This document shows, one piece after another, positions 39,874 through 50,883 of a DNA stretch of 64,000 bases. The first letter of the stretch is position 1; the number at the start of each line of letters is the position of its first letter. A program made the position numbers and the translations under genes. The DNA is from Rhizobium acidisoli. Its GTDB lineage: Bacteria; Pseudomonadota; Alphaproteobacteria; Rhizobiales; Rhizobiaceae. The notes beneath the pieces are model-generated. The model worked only from the letters and a program-made list of their open reading frames with translations. It was not told the origin of the DNA and searched no databases. The stretch spans positions 4,153,501 to 4,217,500 of the forward strand of contig NZ_CP034998.1 of assembly GCF_002531755.2 (NCBI RefSeq), read 5' to 3'.

Positions 39874-40323
39874 TCAATGTCCGATATCGGGCGCTTTCGC
39901 CATCAGCATTGCCAGCGGTGAAGCGACGCCTGTGAGCAGCCGCAATGCGGGAAGCGAAAGACCGGGCGCGAGGCTGACGATTTCACCCTCCGGCGGCACG
40001 CGGTTTTCACCGGACGCACTGCCCGGAAGCACGGCATAATGCATCGCCGCCTGGGGCACATGCTCCTGTCGGACGATGCCGGTGCCGCGAAGCTCGATCA
40101 GTCCGGCGATCGACGGCGGGCATGTGGCCACCACGGCGCCGGTCTCTTCGGAGAGAAGAACCTGGTCGTCGGCGACCAGTGCCGTAAACAGCCCGAGCCG
40201 GCGCGCCTCGGTCATGCAGGTGAAGGCGAGCATCGATTTTCCCCAGCCGGAGGGACCGCTGAACAGGAGCCCCGTCCTGCCGACGACGATCGCCGTCGCA
40301 TGGATGTTCTGGGCCGCCGTCAT
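39874..40323 (-). CDS. hprK: HPr kinase/phosphorylase, short form
   Basis: 149-residue protein with the P-loop GPSGWGKS, equivalent to the C-terminal catalytic half of Gram-positive HprK; the N-terminal domain is missing, as usual in alphaproteobacteria. It would phosphorylate Ser48 of the neighbouring HPr and reverse this by phosphorolysis. Its start overlaps the chvG stop by 4 nt (ATGA), tying the PTS-Ntr to the ChvGI envelope/acid system at the level of expression. Confidence 0.93.
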   Translation of the reverse strand: MTAAQNIHATAIVVGRTGLLFSGPSGWGKSMLAFTCMTEARRLGLFTALVADDQVLLSEETGAVVATCPPSIAGLIELRGTGIVRQEHVPQAAMHYAVLPGSASGENRVPPEGEIVSLAPGLSLPALRLLTGVASPLAMLMAKAPDIGH

Positions 40324-42110
40324 GCGGCGGCATCGACTGGTAAAGCGAGGATAAAGCGGGCACCGAGCACCTGCCCGCCTTCGGCGTCGGTGATGTTCTC
40401 CGCTCGCAGCGAGCCGCCATGAGCCTCAGCGATCTGGCGGCTGATCGACAGGCCGAGGCCCGAATTCTGGCCGAAGCCTTCCGATTCCGGCCGGTCGGTA
40501 TAGAAGCGCTCGAAGATGCGGTCGATATTTTCCGCCTGGATGCCGGGGCCGTTGTCTTCGATCGTGGTGACGCAGCGCGACCGTGTCCGAACCAGCCGCA
40601 CGGTAATCTTGCCACCCTTCTCCGGCACGAAGGAGCGGGCGTTCTCGATCAGGTTGGCGATGATCTGGCCGATGCGCAGGTCGTGGCCGGTAACGACGAA
40701 GCGGGTCTTGACGTTCGGCTTGCGGTCGATCGCATATTCGATCTCCACCTGCTTCTTGGTGCTCCTGACCTGGCGCGAAACCTCGATGAGGTCGCGCAAC
40801 AGCACCTCCATGTCGACGGAACCGGCATCGACGCGAGCAAGCTCGGCATCGAGGCGCGAGGCGTCGGAGATATCGCTGATCAGCCGGTCGAGGCGGCGGA
40901 CATCGTGCTGGATGACGTCCATCAGCCGTTTCTTGGAATCGTCGGATCGGGCAAGCGGCAGCGTTTCGACGGCGCTACGCAGCGACGTCAGCGGATTCTT
41001 GAGTTCGTGGCTGACATCGGCGGCGAAACTCTCGATCGCATCGATGCGGTCGTAGAGCGCCGTCGTCATTTCGCGCAATGCAATGGAAAGATTGCCGATT
41101 TCATCCTGGCGGGCGGAGAAGTCAGGAATCTGCTCACGTGTCTTGGCTCCGCGGCGCACCCGGATGGCGGCGGCCGAAAGGCGGCGCAGCGGATTGGCGA
41201 TCGTCGACGAGAGCACCAGCGAAAGCAGCACGTTGACGAGCGTCGCGACGCCGAAGACGCGCATGATCGCAAGCCGCTCGGCATGAACGATATTGTCGAT
41301 GTCTCCAGCCTGTGTCGACAGCAGCAGCACCCCGAGCACGGCGCGGAAACGCTGGATCGGCACGGCGACCGAAACGATGAGTTCGCCTTTTTCGGTCGTG
41401 CGCACGACGGCGCCGCGCACGCCGGTAAGCGCGTTCATCACTTCCGGATAGATCGAGCCGTCGCCGCCCGGCGCTTCCTTGTAGAGCGGCAGGTTGCCCG
41501 GCTGCAGCGCCTTGTTGAACAGGGTGGCGAACCATTCGCTCCAGGTCTGCTTCTCCTCCTCGACCGGCGGCAGGTCGAAACGCAGCACCTGGCCGCGCGA
41601 ATAAAGATGACGGGAATCCAGCAGCAGATTGGCATCGGCATCGAAGATGCGGGCGCGCGTGCGCGTCGGAGAGATCAGCCGGCGCAGCACCGGCGCGACC
41701 TTCTCGGGATCGATCGGGAATTCGAGGTCTTCGTCGTTCGGTACCGGGGTGATGCTCTGGCCGGCCTGCAGCTCGAGCAGCTTCTGCGGATCGATGGTGA
41801 TCGAGTTCGTATCGACCGATGCGGAAGCCGAAATGGCGCCGGCGATGATCTCGCCTTGCGTCAAAAGGCTCTCGGCGCGGGCGTCGATCAGCCCCTCGCG
41901 AAACTGGTTGAGGTAGAGGATACCGCCGACGAGCACCAGCAGTGCGACGAGATTGAAGAAGACGATGCGTCGCGTCAGGCTCGAAAACACGGCATTGCCG
42001 AAGATGCGGCGGATCAGCGTGAAGGGATGCGACCAACGGCGGCCTCGGACGCGACGGGTGCTCACGCCCTCCGCATCGTCGAGATCCCTTTCCTGCACCA
42101 ACTGTGCCAA
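40320..42110 (-). CDS. chvG: sensor histidine kinase ChvG (ExoS)
   Basis: 596-residue inner-membrane kinase. Transmembrane helices are at about 49-67 and 283-302, with a large periplasmic domain between, then HAMP (302-355). The kinase core has phospho-acceptor His368 in DVSHELKNPL, N-box NLIENARSF, DNGPGI and GLGLSI. In Agrobacterium and Sinorhizobium ChvG/ExoS with ChvI controls acid response, succinoglycan, motility and host infection. It lies 79 bp after chvI and overlaps hprK by 4 nt. Confidence 0.96.
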   Translation of the reverse strand: MAQLVQERDLDDAEGVSTRRVRGRRWSHPFTLIRRIFGNAVFSSLTRRIVFFNLVALLVLVGGILYLNQFREGLIDARAESLLTQGEIIAGAISASASVDTNSITIDPQKLLELQAGQSITPVPNDEDLEFPIDPEKVAPVLRRLISPTRTRARIFDADANLLLDSRHLYSRGQVLRFDLPPVEEEKQTWSEWFATLFNKALQPGNLPLYKEAPGGDGSIYPEVMNALTGVRGAVVRTTEKGELIVSVAVPIQRFRAVLGVLLLSTQAGDIDNIVHAERLAIMRVFGVATLVNVLLSLVLSSTIANPLRRLSAAAIRVRRGAKTREQIPDFSARQDEIGNLSIALREMTTALYDRIDAIESFAADVSHELKNPLTSLRSAVETLPLARSDDSKKRLMDVIQHDVRRLDRLISDISDASRLDAELARVDAGSVDMEVLLRDLIEVSRQVRSTKKQVEIEYAIDRKPNVKTRFVVTGHDLRIGQIIANLIENARSFVPEKGGKITVRLVRTRSRCVTTIEDNGPGIQAENIDRIFERFYTDRPESEGFGQNSGLGLSISRQIAEAHGGSLRAENITDAEGGQVLGARFILALPVDAAA

Positions 42111-42189
42111 CGACTGGCCCTTTCGAAGGGCGGGGCCGGATAAACCGGCCCGCAGCCCTCAACAATGTCTCGCGCTGCGCCGTTTGGGC

Positions 42190-42942
42190 TCAGGCTGCTT
42201 CGCGGAAGCGGTATCCCACTCCGTAGAGTGTTTCAATCATATCAAAGTCGGTGTCGACCATCTTGAATTTCTTGCGCAGCCGCTTGATGTGGCTGTCGAT
42301 GGTCCGGTCGTCGACATAGACCTGTTCGTCATAGGCTGCGTCCATCAGCGCGTCGCGGCTTTTGACGACGCCGGGGCGCTGCGCCAGCGAATGCAGGATC
42401 AGGAATTCGGTGACCGTCAGCGTCACGGCCTCACCCTTCCAGGTGCAGGTATGGCGTTCCTGATCCATGACCAGCTGCCCGCGTTCCAGCGAGCGGGCCT
42501 GCTGCACGGCGCCGTTCTTCGGCGCGCCGACGGGGCTGGTGCCGGCGGCGGCGGCTTCACGGCTCGAGGCACGGCGCAGCACGGCGCGGACACGCTCGAC
42601 CAGCAGGCGCTGCGAAAAAGGCTTGGTGATAAAATCGTCGGCGCCCATCTTCAGGCCGAACAGCTCATCGATCTCCTCATCCTTGGAGGTGAGGAAGATG
42701 ACGGGAATATCCGACTTCTGCCGCAGACGGCGCAGCAATTCCATGCCGTCCATGCGCGGCATCTTGATGTCGAAGATCGCCAGCTGCGGCGGGCGCGCCA
42801 GCAGGCCGTCGAGGGCCGAAGCACCGTCCGTATAGGTCTCGACCTTATATCCTTCGGCCTCCAGTGCGATCGACACCGAGGTGAGGATGTTGCGGTCGTC
42901 ATCAACGAGCGCGATTGTCGGCATGGTGTTCGTCTCCGTCAT
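42190..42942 (-). CDS. chvI: response regulator ChvI
   Basis: OmpR-type regulator: receiver domain with VDDD and phospho-acceptor Asp in [10 protein letters not shown] (Asp58, or Asp52 from the second start), Lys in ITKPFSQ, and a C-terminal winged helix ending YGVGYRF. The start is ATG 42942 (250 residues) or ATG 42924 ([12 protein letters not shown], 244 residues); both have a GGAG-like site upstream. It is transcribed before chvG and hprK and is divergent from pckA. Confidence 0.97.
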   Translation of the reverse strand: MTETNTMPTIALVDDDRNILTSVSIALEAEGYKVETYTDGASALDGLLARPPQLAIFDIKMPRMDGMELLRRLRQKSDIPVIFLTSKDEEIDELFGLKMGADDFITKPFSQRLLVERVRAVLRRASSREAAAAGTSPVGAPKNGAVQQARSLERGQLVMDQERHTCTWKGEAVTLTVTEFLILHSLAQRPGVVKSRDALMDAAYDEQVYVDDRTIDSHIKRLRKKFKMVDTDFDMIETLYGVGYRFREAA

Positions 42943-43105
42943 CAGTGCGCAATCTCCCGGATTTGCTTTCCCCAGGCGGTCTCAGTGACCGGATGCGCTT
43001 ATGGAGGATAAAGGTGGAACAAATTGTGGCAAAGATAAAGGGAAAGATTGTCGTCGAATTCGAAGGCAATCCTGAGTGGTGCGGTAAAATGTTTCAACGC
43101 GCCCA

Positions 43106-43122
43106 TTTAAAACGATTTAAAA
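43106..43122. promoter_or_regulatory. LacI-like palindrome 1 upstream of pckA
   Basis: TTTAAAACGATTTAAA with a central CG (43113-43114) is a near-perfect palindrome, the shape of LacI/GalR-family operators. In Sinorhizobium a LacI-type regulator, PckR, controls pckA; the link to this site is inference. Confidence 0.4.
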
Positions 43123-43135
43123 TTATGGCGTTAAA

Positions 43136-43150
43136 TTTAAATCGATTAAA
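43136..43150. promoter_or_regulatory. LacI-like palindrome 2 upstream of pckA
   Basis: TTTAAATCGATTAAA with a central CG (43143-43144), exactly 30 bp (about three helical turns) from the centre of the first site, so two dimers could bind on one DNA face. Confidence 0.4.
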
Positions 43151-43261
43151 TAATTGATATTACTATATTTTTTCAAGTTTCGTCTCTTGCGTTTTAAAAT
43201 TTCTCCCCGTATTTTCGCGATTAGTTTTAACGGCAACGAGCCTGAGCGAAGGGAACTAGCC

Positions 43262-44872
<1,611 letters not shown>

Positions 44873-44896
44873 AACGAATAATCTTTGACTCACGTG

Positions 44897-44927
44897 AAAC
44901 CCGGCATCGCAGGATTGCCGGGTTTTT
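44897..44927 (+). terminator. pckA terminator
   Basis: Perfect 10-bp stem AAACCCGGCA / TGCCGGGTTT, 9-nt loop, T-run after. It lies 25 bp past the pckA stop. Confidence 0.9.
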
Positions 44928-44979
44928 CGGTTGACGGCCGATATTTTCAACGGGCTGCCGATGTGAGATAGAACGGCGC

Positions 44980-45420
44980 ATGGCCAGCGACGCACTCTAT
45001 ATCAACGACAGGATCACCATCGCCGGATGGGAGCTGACGGAACAGTTCGTTCTGGCGGGCGGCCCCGGCGGGCAGAATGTCAACAAGGTCTCGACTGCGG
45101 TCCAGCTGTTCTTCAACATTCCGAATTCACCGTCGCTGAATGACCGTGTCAAAACCAATGCGGTCAAGCTCGCCGGCCGGCGAATGTCGAAGGACGGCGT
45201 GCTGATGATCGAGGCGAGCCGGTTTCGCAGCCAGGACCGCAACCGCGAGGATGCGCGCGAGCGGTTGAAGGAATTGATATTGGAGGCTGCCAAGCCGCCG
45301 CCGCCGCCGCGCAAGAAGACCAAGCCGACCAAGGGTTCGGTCGAGCGCCGCCTGAAGGAAAAATCCGGCCGCTCGGAAGTCAAGAAGATGCGGGGCCGCC
45401 CTGGTGGCGGCAGTGAATGA
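44980..45420 (+). CDS. arfB: alternative ribosome-rescue factor ArfB (YaeJ)
   Basis: 146-residue peptidyl-tRNA hydrolase that frees ribosomes stalled at mRNA ends. The catalytic GGQ is at residues 30-32 (GGPGGQNVNKV), and the C-terminal 40 residues are a Lys/Arg/Pro-rich tail that enters the mRNA channel. No anticodon-recognition domain is present, which separates it from RF1/RF2. The alkB gene overlaps its 3' end. Confidence 0.95.
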   Translation: MASDALYINDRITIAGWELTEQFVLAGGPGGQNVNKVSTAVQLFFNIPNSPSLNDRVKTNAVKLAGRRMSKDGVLMIEASRFRSQDRNREDARERLKELILEAAKPPPPPRKKTKPTKGSVERRLKEKSGRSEVKKMRGRPGGGSE

Positions 45421-46039
45421 CATGCCGGAGCTCTTGAGCGGCATTCGCCATCTCCCCGGCTATCTCGACCGGGCGCGTCAGGAGGCCCTAGTCGAGGTGA
45501 TCCGCACGATTGTCGCCGAGGCGCCGCTTTATGTGCCCGTCATGCCCGGGACCGGCAAACCGATGTCGGTGCGGATGACCAATTGCGGGCCGCTCGGCTG
45601 GGTGACCGACAAGGAGCGCGGCTATCGCTACCAGCCGACGCATCCGGCGACCGGCAGGCCTTGGCCCTATATGCCGCAGGAATTGCTCGAAATCTGGAAT
45701 GACGTTGCCGGCTACGACAAGCCGCCGGAAGCCTGCCTGATCAATTTCTACTCCGACGACGCCCGCATGGGCCTGCATCAGGACAAGGACGAGAGAGATT
45801 TGCAGGCGCCTGTCGTCTCGATCTCGCTCGGCAACAGCTGCCTCTTCCGCGTCGGCGGCCTCAGCCGCAATGATCGCACGCTATCCTTCAAGCTTTCGAG
45901 CGGCGATCTGGTCGTGCTGGGCGGCGAGGGGAGACTGTGTTTCCACGGCGTCGACCGCATTCATCCGGCGACGTCGACGCTCTTGAAGAATGGTGGCCGC
46001 ATCAATCTGACGCTGCGCCGCGTCAATCCTCCAGGCTGA
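45404..46039 (+). CDS. alkB: alkylated DNA repair dioxygenase AlkB
   Basis: Fe(II)/2-oxoglutarate dioxygenase that demethylates 1-methyladenine and 3-methylcytosine in DNA. The 211-residue protein carries HxD in GLHQDKDE, the distal His in VDRIHPATS and the 2-oxoglutarate-binding Arg in RINLTLRRV. GTG 45404 overlaps arfB by 17 nt; ATG 45422 (MPELLSGIRHLPG) is a plausible start two bases past the arfB stop. It converges on coaA. Confidence 0.95.
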   Translation: MAAVNDMPELLSGIRHLPGYLDRARQEALVEVIRTIVAEAPLYVPVMPGTGKPMSVRMTNCGPLGWVTDKERGYRYQPTHPATGRPWPYMPQELLEIWNDVAGYDKPPEACLINFYSDDARMGLHQDKDERDLQAPVVSISLGNSCLFRVGGLSRNDRTLSFKLSSGDLVVLGGEGRLCFHGVDRIHPATSTLLKNGGRINLTLRRVNPPG

Positions 46040-46059
46040 TGGGCAGCAAGAATCGCCTG

Positions 46060-47055
46060 CTATAGTTTCCGCAGCGCGACCTGCTCGATCAGATGGTCCT
46101 TGCCCTTTTTCAGGATGAGATCGGCACGCGGGCGCGTCGGCAGGATGTTCTGCCGCAGGTTTTTCAAGTTGATGTTCGCCCAGAGATCCCCGGCGATTTC
46201 GAGCGCTTCCGCGTCGCTGATCGAAGCGTAGCGATGGAAATAGGAATTCGGATCGCGGAAGGCGGTTTCGCGCAGCCGCATGAAACGTGCGACGTACCAG
46301 TTGTGAATCAGATCTTCCGCGGCATCGATATAGATCGAGAAGTCGAAGAAGTCGGAGACCATCGGCACGATCTTGCCGCCGGCCGGCAGGTCGCGCGATT
46401 GCAGCACGTTGATGCCCTCGAAGATCAGGATGTCCGGCCGGTCGACGATCTTGTATTCGTCGGGCAGCACGTCATAGACGAGGTGCGAATAGCTGGGCGC
46501 CTTGACATCCGGCTGCCCGGCCTTGATCGCCGAGAGAAAGCGCAGGATCGCAGCCGTGTCGTAACTCTCCGGAAAACCCTTGCGCTGCATCAGCTTTTCC
46601 CGCTGCAGCACGGCATTCGGATGAAGGAAACCGTCGGTGGTGACAAGATCGACCTTCGGGCTGGAAGGCCAGCGCCCCAGTAGTTCCTTGAGAACGCGGG
46701 CCGTGGTCGATTTTCCGACGGCGACCGAGCCGGCGATGCCGATGACGAAAGGCGTCTTGGTCACATCGGAGAGGCTGAGGAAGCGGTTTCGCTGTTCGAA
46801 CAGCATCTGCGAGGATTCGACATGCGCCGACAGCAGCCGCGACAGCGACAGATAGATGCGCCTGACCTCGTCGAGATCGATCGGGTCGCCCATCGAACGC
46901 AGCCGCTTGACCTCGTCGCTGGTCAGCGTCAGCGGCGTGTCGGCGCGGAACTTCGCCCATTGTTCGGAAGAGAAGAAGTGGTAGGGCGAATAGGAGTCCG
47001 ACTGAAAGTGATCCAACGTTTCCGGCACCCCGATAATCTCAGTCGCGATACTCAT
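46060..47055 (-). CDS. coaA: pantothenate kinase (type I)
   Basis: First enzyme of CoA synthesis. The 331-residue P-loop kinase has [12 protein letters not shown] and the conserved TTDGFLHPN and [13 protein letters not shown] segments. It ends a leftward his cluster: ATG 47055 overlaps the hisE stop by 4 nt (ATGA). The pairing of hisE with coaA is the common rhizobial order. Confidence 0.97.
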
Positions 47056-47375
47056 GAACTCTGCCGGCCGGCCTTTTCCTTGAGGCCGGACTGCGCGGTT
47101 CTGCGCTCGAGCTCGGCCATGACATTCTCTAACGGTATTTCAGCAATCTTCAATACGACCAATAGGTGATAGAGCACATCGGCGGCTTCATAAGTCAGAT
47201 TGTCGCGGTCGCCGGTCACTGCCGCCATCACCGCTTCAATCGCCTCTTCACCGAGCTTCTTGGCCGCTTTCGGCTGGCCGGCGGCGACAAGCTTCGCTGT
47301 CCAGGATTGCTCCGGCGAGGCTGTCGAGCGCTCTGCGACGATGCTTTCGAGATCGGAAAGGGAAAATCCGCTCAT
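47052..47375 (-). CDS. hisE: phosphoribosyl-ATP diphosphatase
   Basis: Removes pyrophosphate from PR-ATP, the second histidine step. It is a stand-alone 107-residue HisE (MazG-like fold) with [18 protein letters not shown] and [14 protein letters not shown]; no HisI domain is fused. ATG 47375 gives the normal N-terminus [13 protein letters not shown]; in-frame sequence above it belongs to the hisF 3' region. Confidence 0.97.
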
Positions 47376-47392
47376 ATGTCCGCTTTCAAGGT

Positions 47393-48181
47393 TCAGTCGA
47401 GACGCATGTCGATGCCGCACTTCGACATATAGTGCTTCGCTTCTCCGACGGAATAGGTGCCGAAGTGGAAGATCGATGCGGCGAGAACGGCGTTGGCATG
47501 GCCCTCTTTCACTCCGGCGACGAGATCGTCGAGGTGGCCGACGCCGCCTGAGGCGATGACGGGCACACGCACCGCATCGGCAATCGCCCGCGTCAGCTCC
47601 AGGTCGTAGCCGACCTTGGTGCCGTCGCGGTCCATCGAGGTCACCAGCAGCTCGCCGGCGCCGCGTTCCACCATCTTCTGGGCGAATTCGACGGCGTCGA
47701 TGCCGGTCGCATTGCGGCCGCCATGCGTATAGATTTCCCAGGCGCTGAGATTGTCGCCGCCGACCGCCTGCGTGCGTCTGCGCTTGGCGTCGATCGAGAC
47801 GACGATGCACTGGTCGCCGAACTTGTCGGCCGCCTCAGTGACGAAGTCGGGATTGCTGACCGCCGCCGAATTGATCGAGACCTTGTCGGCGCCGCACAGC
47901 AGGAGCTTGCGGATATCGGCGATGGTGCGCACCCCGCCGCCGACCGTCAGCGGCATGAAGCATTGGTCGGCCGTGCGCGACACGACATCGAAGATCGTCT
48001 CGCGATTGTCCGAGGAAGCGGTGATGTCGAGGAAGCAGAGTTCGTCGGCGCCGGCCGCATCATAGGCCTTCGCCGCCTCGACGGGATCGCCGGCATCAAC
48101 GAGATTGAGAAAGTTGACGCCCTTGACGACGCGGCCGTCCTTGACGTCGAGGCAGGGGATGACACGGGCCTTGAGGGTCAT
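47393..48181 (-). CDS. hisF: imidazole glycerol phosphate synthase, cyclase subunit
   Basis: (Beta/alpha)8 barrel that forms IGP and AICAR with ammonia from HisH. The 262 residues carry the first catalytic Asp in [14 protein letters not shown] and the second in [15 protein letters not shown]. It lies 17 bp before hisE and its start shares one base with the hisA stop. Confidence 0.98.
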
Positions 48182-48927
48182 TACGCAGTCTCCTTTGCCC
48201 TGCTGGCCTTGATCAGCGCCAGTGCTTCCGCGGGGTCGATGCGGCCGTCGTAAAGCGCGCGGCCTGAAATTGCCCCTTCGAGCTTCTGCGCATCCGGCTC
48301 CAGCATGCGCCTGACGTCATCGAGAGAGGCAAGGCCGCCGGAGGCGATGACCGGAATGGAAACGGCCTCGGCAAGTTCCAGCGTCGAGGTCCAGTTGATG
48401 CCGGCAAGGATGCCGTCACGGTCGATATCGGTGTAGATGATCGCGGCAACGCCGGCGCCTTCGAATTTCCGGGCGAGCTCGATGACACCGAGCTCGGAAG
48501 CTTCAGCCCAGCCCTCGACGGCCACCTTGCCGCCCTTGGCATCGATGCCGACGGCGACGTGACCAGGAAACTTCCGGCAGGCTTCGATGACCAGATCAGG
48601 ATTTCTGACCGCGACGGTGCCGAGAATGACGCGCCGCAGCCCGCGCGACAGCCATGCTTCGATATGATCGAGCGTACGAATGCCGCCGCCGAGCTGCACC
48701 GGATTTTTCGTTGCCTTGAGGATCGCTTCCACGGCATCGCCATTGGCCGAATGTCCCGCAAAGGCACCGTCGAGATCGACCACATGCAGCCATTCGAAAC
48801 CCTGGTCTTCGAAGGATTTCGCCTGGGCGGCCGGATCGGTGTTGTAGACCGTCGCCTGTTGCATGTCGCCGAGCTTCAGGCGGACGCATTGGCCGCCCTT
48901 CAGATCGATCGCGGGAAAAAGGATCAT
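48181..48927 (-). CDS. hisA: ProFAR isomerase
   Basis: Amadori isomerase, fourth step of histidine synthesis. The 248-residue barrel starts [17 protein letters not shown] with catalytic Asp8; the second Asp is in [14 protein letters not shown]. It is homologous to HisF next door, as always. A membrane-protein gene with no his function lies 6 bp upstream. Confidence 0.98.
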   Translation of the reverse strand: MILFPAIDLKGGQCVRLKLGDMQQATVYNTDPAAQAKSFEDQGFEWLHVVDLDGAFAGHSANGDAVEAILKATKNPVQLGGGIRTLDHIEAWLSRGLRRVILGTVAVRNPDLVIEACRKFPGHVAVGIDAKGGKVAVEGWAEASELGVIELARKFEGAGVAAIIYTDIDRDGILAGINWTSTLELAEAVSIPVIASGGLASLDDVRRMLEPDAQKLEGAISGRALYDGRIDPAEALALIKASRAKETA

Positions 48928-48933
48928 GTCGTC

Positions 48934-49491
48934 TTACGTCCGTAGAGTGGTCGGTACCATCAGCGCATTCCACGCATCTACGATATCCGAGTGAAAAAAG
49001 ACAGCGGCAATGGTGGCCGCGCCGAAAAGCAGAAGAAGGAGCAGGGTGACGGTGAAGCCGGCCCGAACCTGGCGCCAGAAGCCGAGACGCCGCTTCATCG
49101 ATTTCTCGATGTCGCGCACCTCTCGCAGCGCCTGGCTGTTGACGGCGGCGAGGCGGATTTCCGGCTCCATCGCCTCCACATAGGTTTCGGCATAACTCGA
49201 AAGGATCTGCGAGGCGCGGTCGCGCAGCGTATTGCGCAGATCGGTGGAGAGGTAGTTGCCGGCGACCGCGGCAAGCTCGGCCTCGTTGGGAGAACGGCCG
49301 GCATTGCGCTTGCGGTAGCTGAGGACGAAATCGCGCTTCTGCCGCTCGTAAAGGGCATAGGCCAGCAGGCCGATCAGATCGTCCTCGCCTTCGATATAAA
49401 ATTCCAGCACGGCCTCAGCGATATCGTCGGCGTTGATGCCGTTGGCGCGCAGCTGCGAATTCTCGTTGCCGGCAAGAAATTCGTGGATCAT
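48934..49491 (-). CDS. uncharacterised tail-anchored membrane protein in the his cluster
   Basis: 185 residues with no family that I recognise. Residues 1-135 are soluble, mostly helical and rich in Glu, Arg and Ala. One membrane helix (about 144-166, VTLLLLLLFGAATIAAVFF) lies near the C-terminus, preceded by basic residues (SMKRRLGFWRQVR). It has no signal peptide, so a tail-anchored topology is likely. It overlaps the 60-residue gene upstream by 4 nt (ATGA) and is followed 6 bp later by hisA. Confidence 0.8.
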   Translation of the reverse strand: MIHEFLAGNENSQLRANGINADDIAEAVLEFYIEGEDDLIGLLAYALYERQKRDFVLSYRKRNAGRSPNEAELAAVAGNYLSTDLRNTLRDRASQILSSYAETYVEAMEPEIRLAAVNSQALREVRDIEKSMKRRLGFWRQVRAGFTVTLLLLLLFGAATIAAVFFHSDIVDAWNALMVPTTLRT

Positions 49492-49670
49492 CGGTCCAGC
49501 CTTTCTTTCAACGCCTTGGCTGCATTGGAAAGCGCTCTTTTGTGAATGGCCTCATCGACACGGCGGATGATTGTTCCGCCGGGAAGCCGGATATCCGAGA
49601 AGGGCGGCAGACCTTCTCTGGAGGGACTCAGCATATAGAACACCTTGCCTGATTTCCGCGAAGCCGGCAT
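49488..49670 (-). CDS. small conserved protein of unknown function, 60 residues
   Basis: The sequence starts MPASRKSGKVFYMLSPSREG and ends with a helical, basic segment AIHKRALSNAAKALKERLDR. ATG 49670 has AGGAG 9 nt upstream; the frame is open up to 49751 but the longer form would overlap the 3' end of hisH. The 4-nt overlap with the next gene (185 residues) suggests that the pair is made together. I cannot assign a function. Confidence 0.65.
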   Translation of the reverse strand: MPASRKSGKVFYMLSPSREGLPPFSDIRLPGGTIIRRVDEAIHKRALSNAAKALKERLDR

Positions 49671-49722
49671 CGAGCGCACTCCTGTTCCGCCGTTTCCATA
49701 AAGGGGAAATAAGGCGGCGGTA

Positions 49723-50373
49723 TTACGGGTTCCAGCGCAGGAAATTGGCAATCAGCGCCAGGCCGAGCTTCTGGCTCTTCTCCGGGTGAAACTGGGCGCC
49801 GACCATGTTGTCGCACCCGACCAGAGCCGTCATCGCACCGCCATAATCGACGGTCGCAATGACATCCTCGGCGTTCTCGGCGGCAAGATGATAAGAATGC
49901 ACGAAATAGGCATGCAGCCCCTCGGACCCCGTCGGAATGCCGTCGAGGAGCGGATGTTCGCGCGTCAGGTCGAGCGTGTTCCAGCCGATCTGCGGGATCT
50001 TCAGCGCCGGATCACCGGGCGTCATCTCGACGACGTCGCCGGGAATCCAGCCGAAGCCGTGGGTCACGGTCTTTTCCAGTCCGCGCGAGGACATCAGCTG
50101 CATGCCGACGCAGATGCCGAGGAAGGGCCGCGCCTTTTTCTCGACAGCTTCGATCAGCACCTCGGCCATACCGGGCACGGCATCGAGCCCGCGCCGGCAA
50201 TCGGCATAGGCGCCGACGCCGGGAAGCACGATACGATCGGCGGCGGCAACATTTTCGGCCTTGTCGGTGAGGTCGATATGCGCATCGATGCCCGCTTCAC
50301 GGGCGGCCCGTTCGAAAGCCTTGGTCGCCGAGCGCAGATTGCCGGAACCATAATCGATAATCGCGACGCGCAT
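49723..50373 (-). CDS. hisH: imidazole glycerol phosphate synthase, glutaminase subunit
   Basis: Class I glutamine amidotransferase that supplies ammonia to HisF. The 216-residue protein has the nucleophile Cys in [11 protein letters not shown] and the His/Glu pair in [11 protein letters not shown]. It is separated from hisA and hisF by two unrelated small genes and lies 2 bp from the DUF2628 gene upstream. Confidence 0.98.
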   Translation of the reverse strand: MRVAIIDYGSGNLRSATKAFERAAREAGIDAHIDLTDKAENVAAADRIVLPGVGAYADCRRGLDAVPGMAEVLIEAVEKKARPFLGICVGMQLMSSRGLEKTVTHGFGWIPGDVVEMTPGDPALKIPQIGWNTLDLTREHPLLDGIPTGSEGLHAYFVHSYHLAAENAEDVIATVDYGGAMTALVGCDNMVGAQFHPEKSQKLGLALIANFLRWNP

Positions 50374-50375
50374 CG

Positions 50376-50861
50376 TCAGCGTCCTCCCTCAAAACCAAAG
50401 AGACCAAGCGAGGTGGCCTGGCCAGGCGGATTGTTCGGACGGGTCTTGTTCTCCCAGTCCGGTGTGGTGTCCTTGTTGCTGTCGGCAACAGCCGCCTTGT
50501 CCGAGAAATAGACGTCCTCAGCAATGCCGATCGTATCGGCTGCAACGAGCCCATCTTCGGTCCAGCCCTTGGCGGCGAGGCTGCGGATGCGGAAATTCTG
50601 GCCCTCGAGGCCGACCAGCACATTCACACCCAGCATGAGCGCCGCTCCCGCCAGCCCGAGACCCCGCTCCTCCATCAGCGCACCGCCGATTGCCTGCAGC
50701 AGAAAGGCTGCGGCCGCATGCAGCCATAGCCGATGTGCGAGCAGCCAAACCCATGGAAACAGAAAGCCGAGCAGCGTGAAACCGTCACGGATGGTCCGAG
50801 TCTCTTCGACCGTAGCGCGCGTGCCGCTGGGCGGCGTCAGGAAAATATAGCTGGATGTCAT
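50376..50861 (-). CDS. DUF2628 membrane protein
   Basis: 161-residue protein starting [20 protein letters not shown]. It has two to three membrane helices (about 29-60 and 68-85) and a hydrophilic C-terminal tail. This layout and the [22 protein letters not shown] motif match DUF2628. No function is known. The gene is a constant neighbour of hisB and hisH in rhizobia. Confidence 0.85.
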   Translation of the reverse strand: MTSSYIFLTPPSGTRATVEETRTIRDGFTLLGFLFPWVWLLAHRLWLHAAAAFLLQAIGGALMEERGLGLAGAALMLGVNVLVGLEGQNFRIRSLAAKGWTEDGLVAADTIGIAEDVYFSDKAAVADSNKDTTPDWENKTRPNNPPGQATSLGLFGFEGGR

Positions 50862-50883
50862 TGTCGCCGCTCCCTTGAGGGGC

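Larger units (their letters stand above)
42943..43261. promoter_or_regulatory. divergent chvI-pckA control region, A+T-rich
   Basis: This 319-bp gap has a GC-rich part next to chvI and a strikingly A+T-rich part (about 43105-43230) before pckA. That part has many TTTAAA/TTAAA runs and two palindrome-like sites listed separately. A TATTACTATATTTT stretch near 43158-43172 is a likely part of the pckA promoter. No gene is evident in it. Confidence 0.6.
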
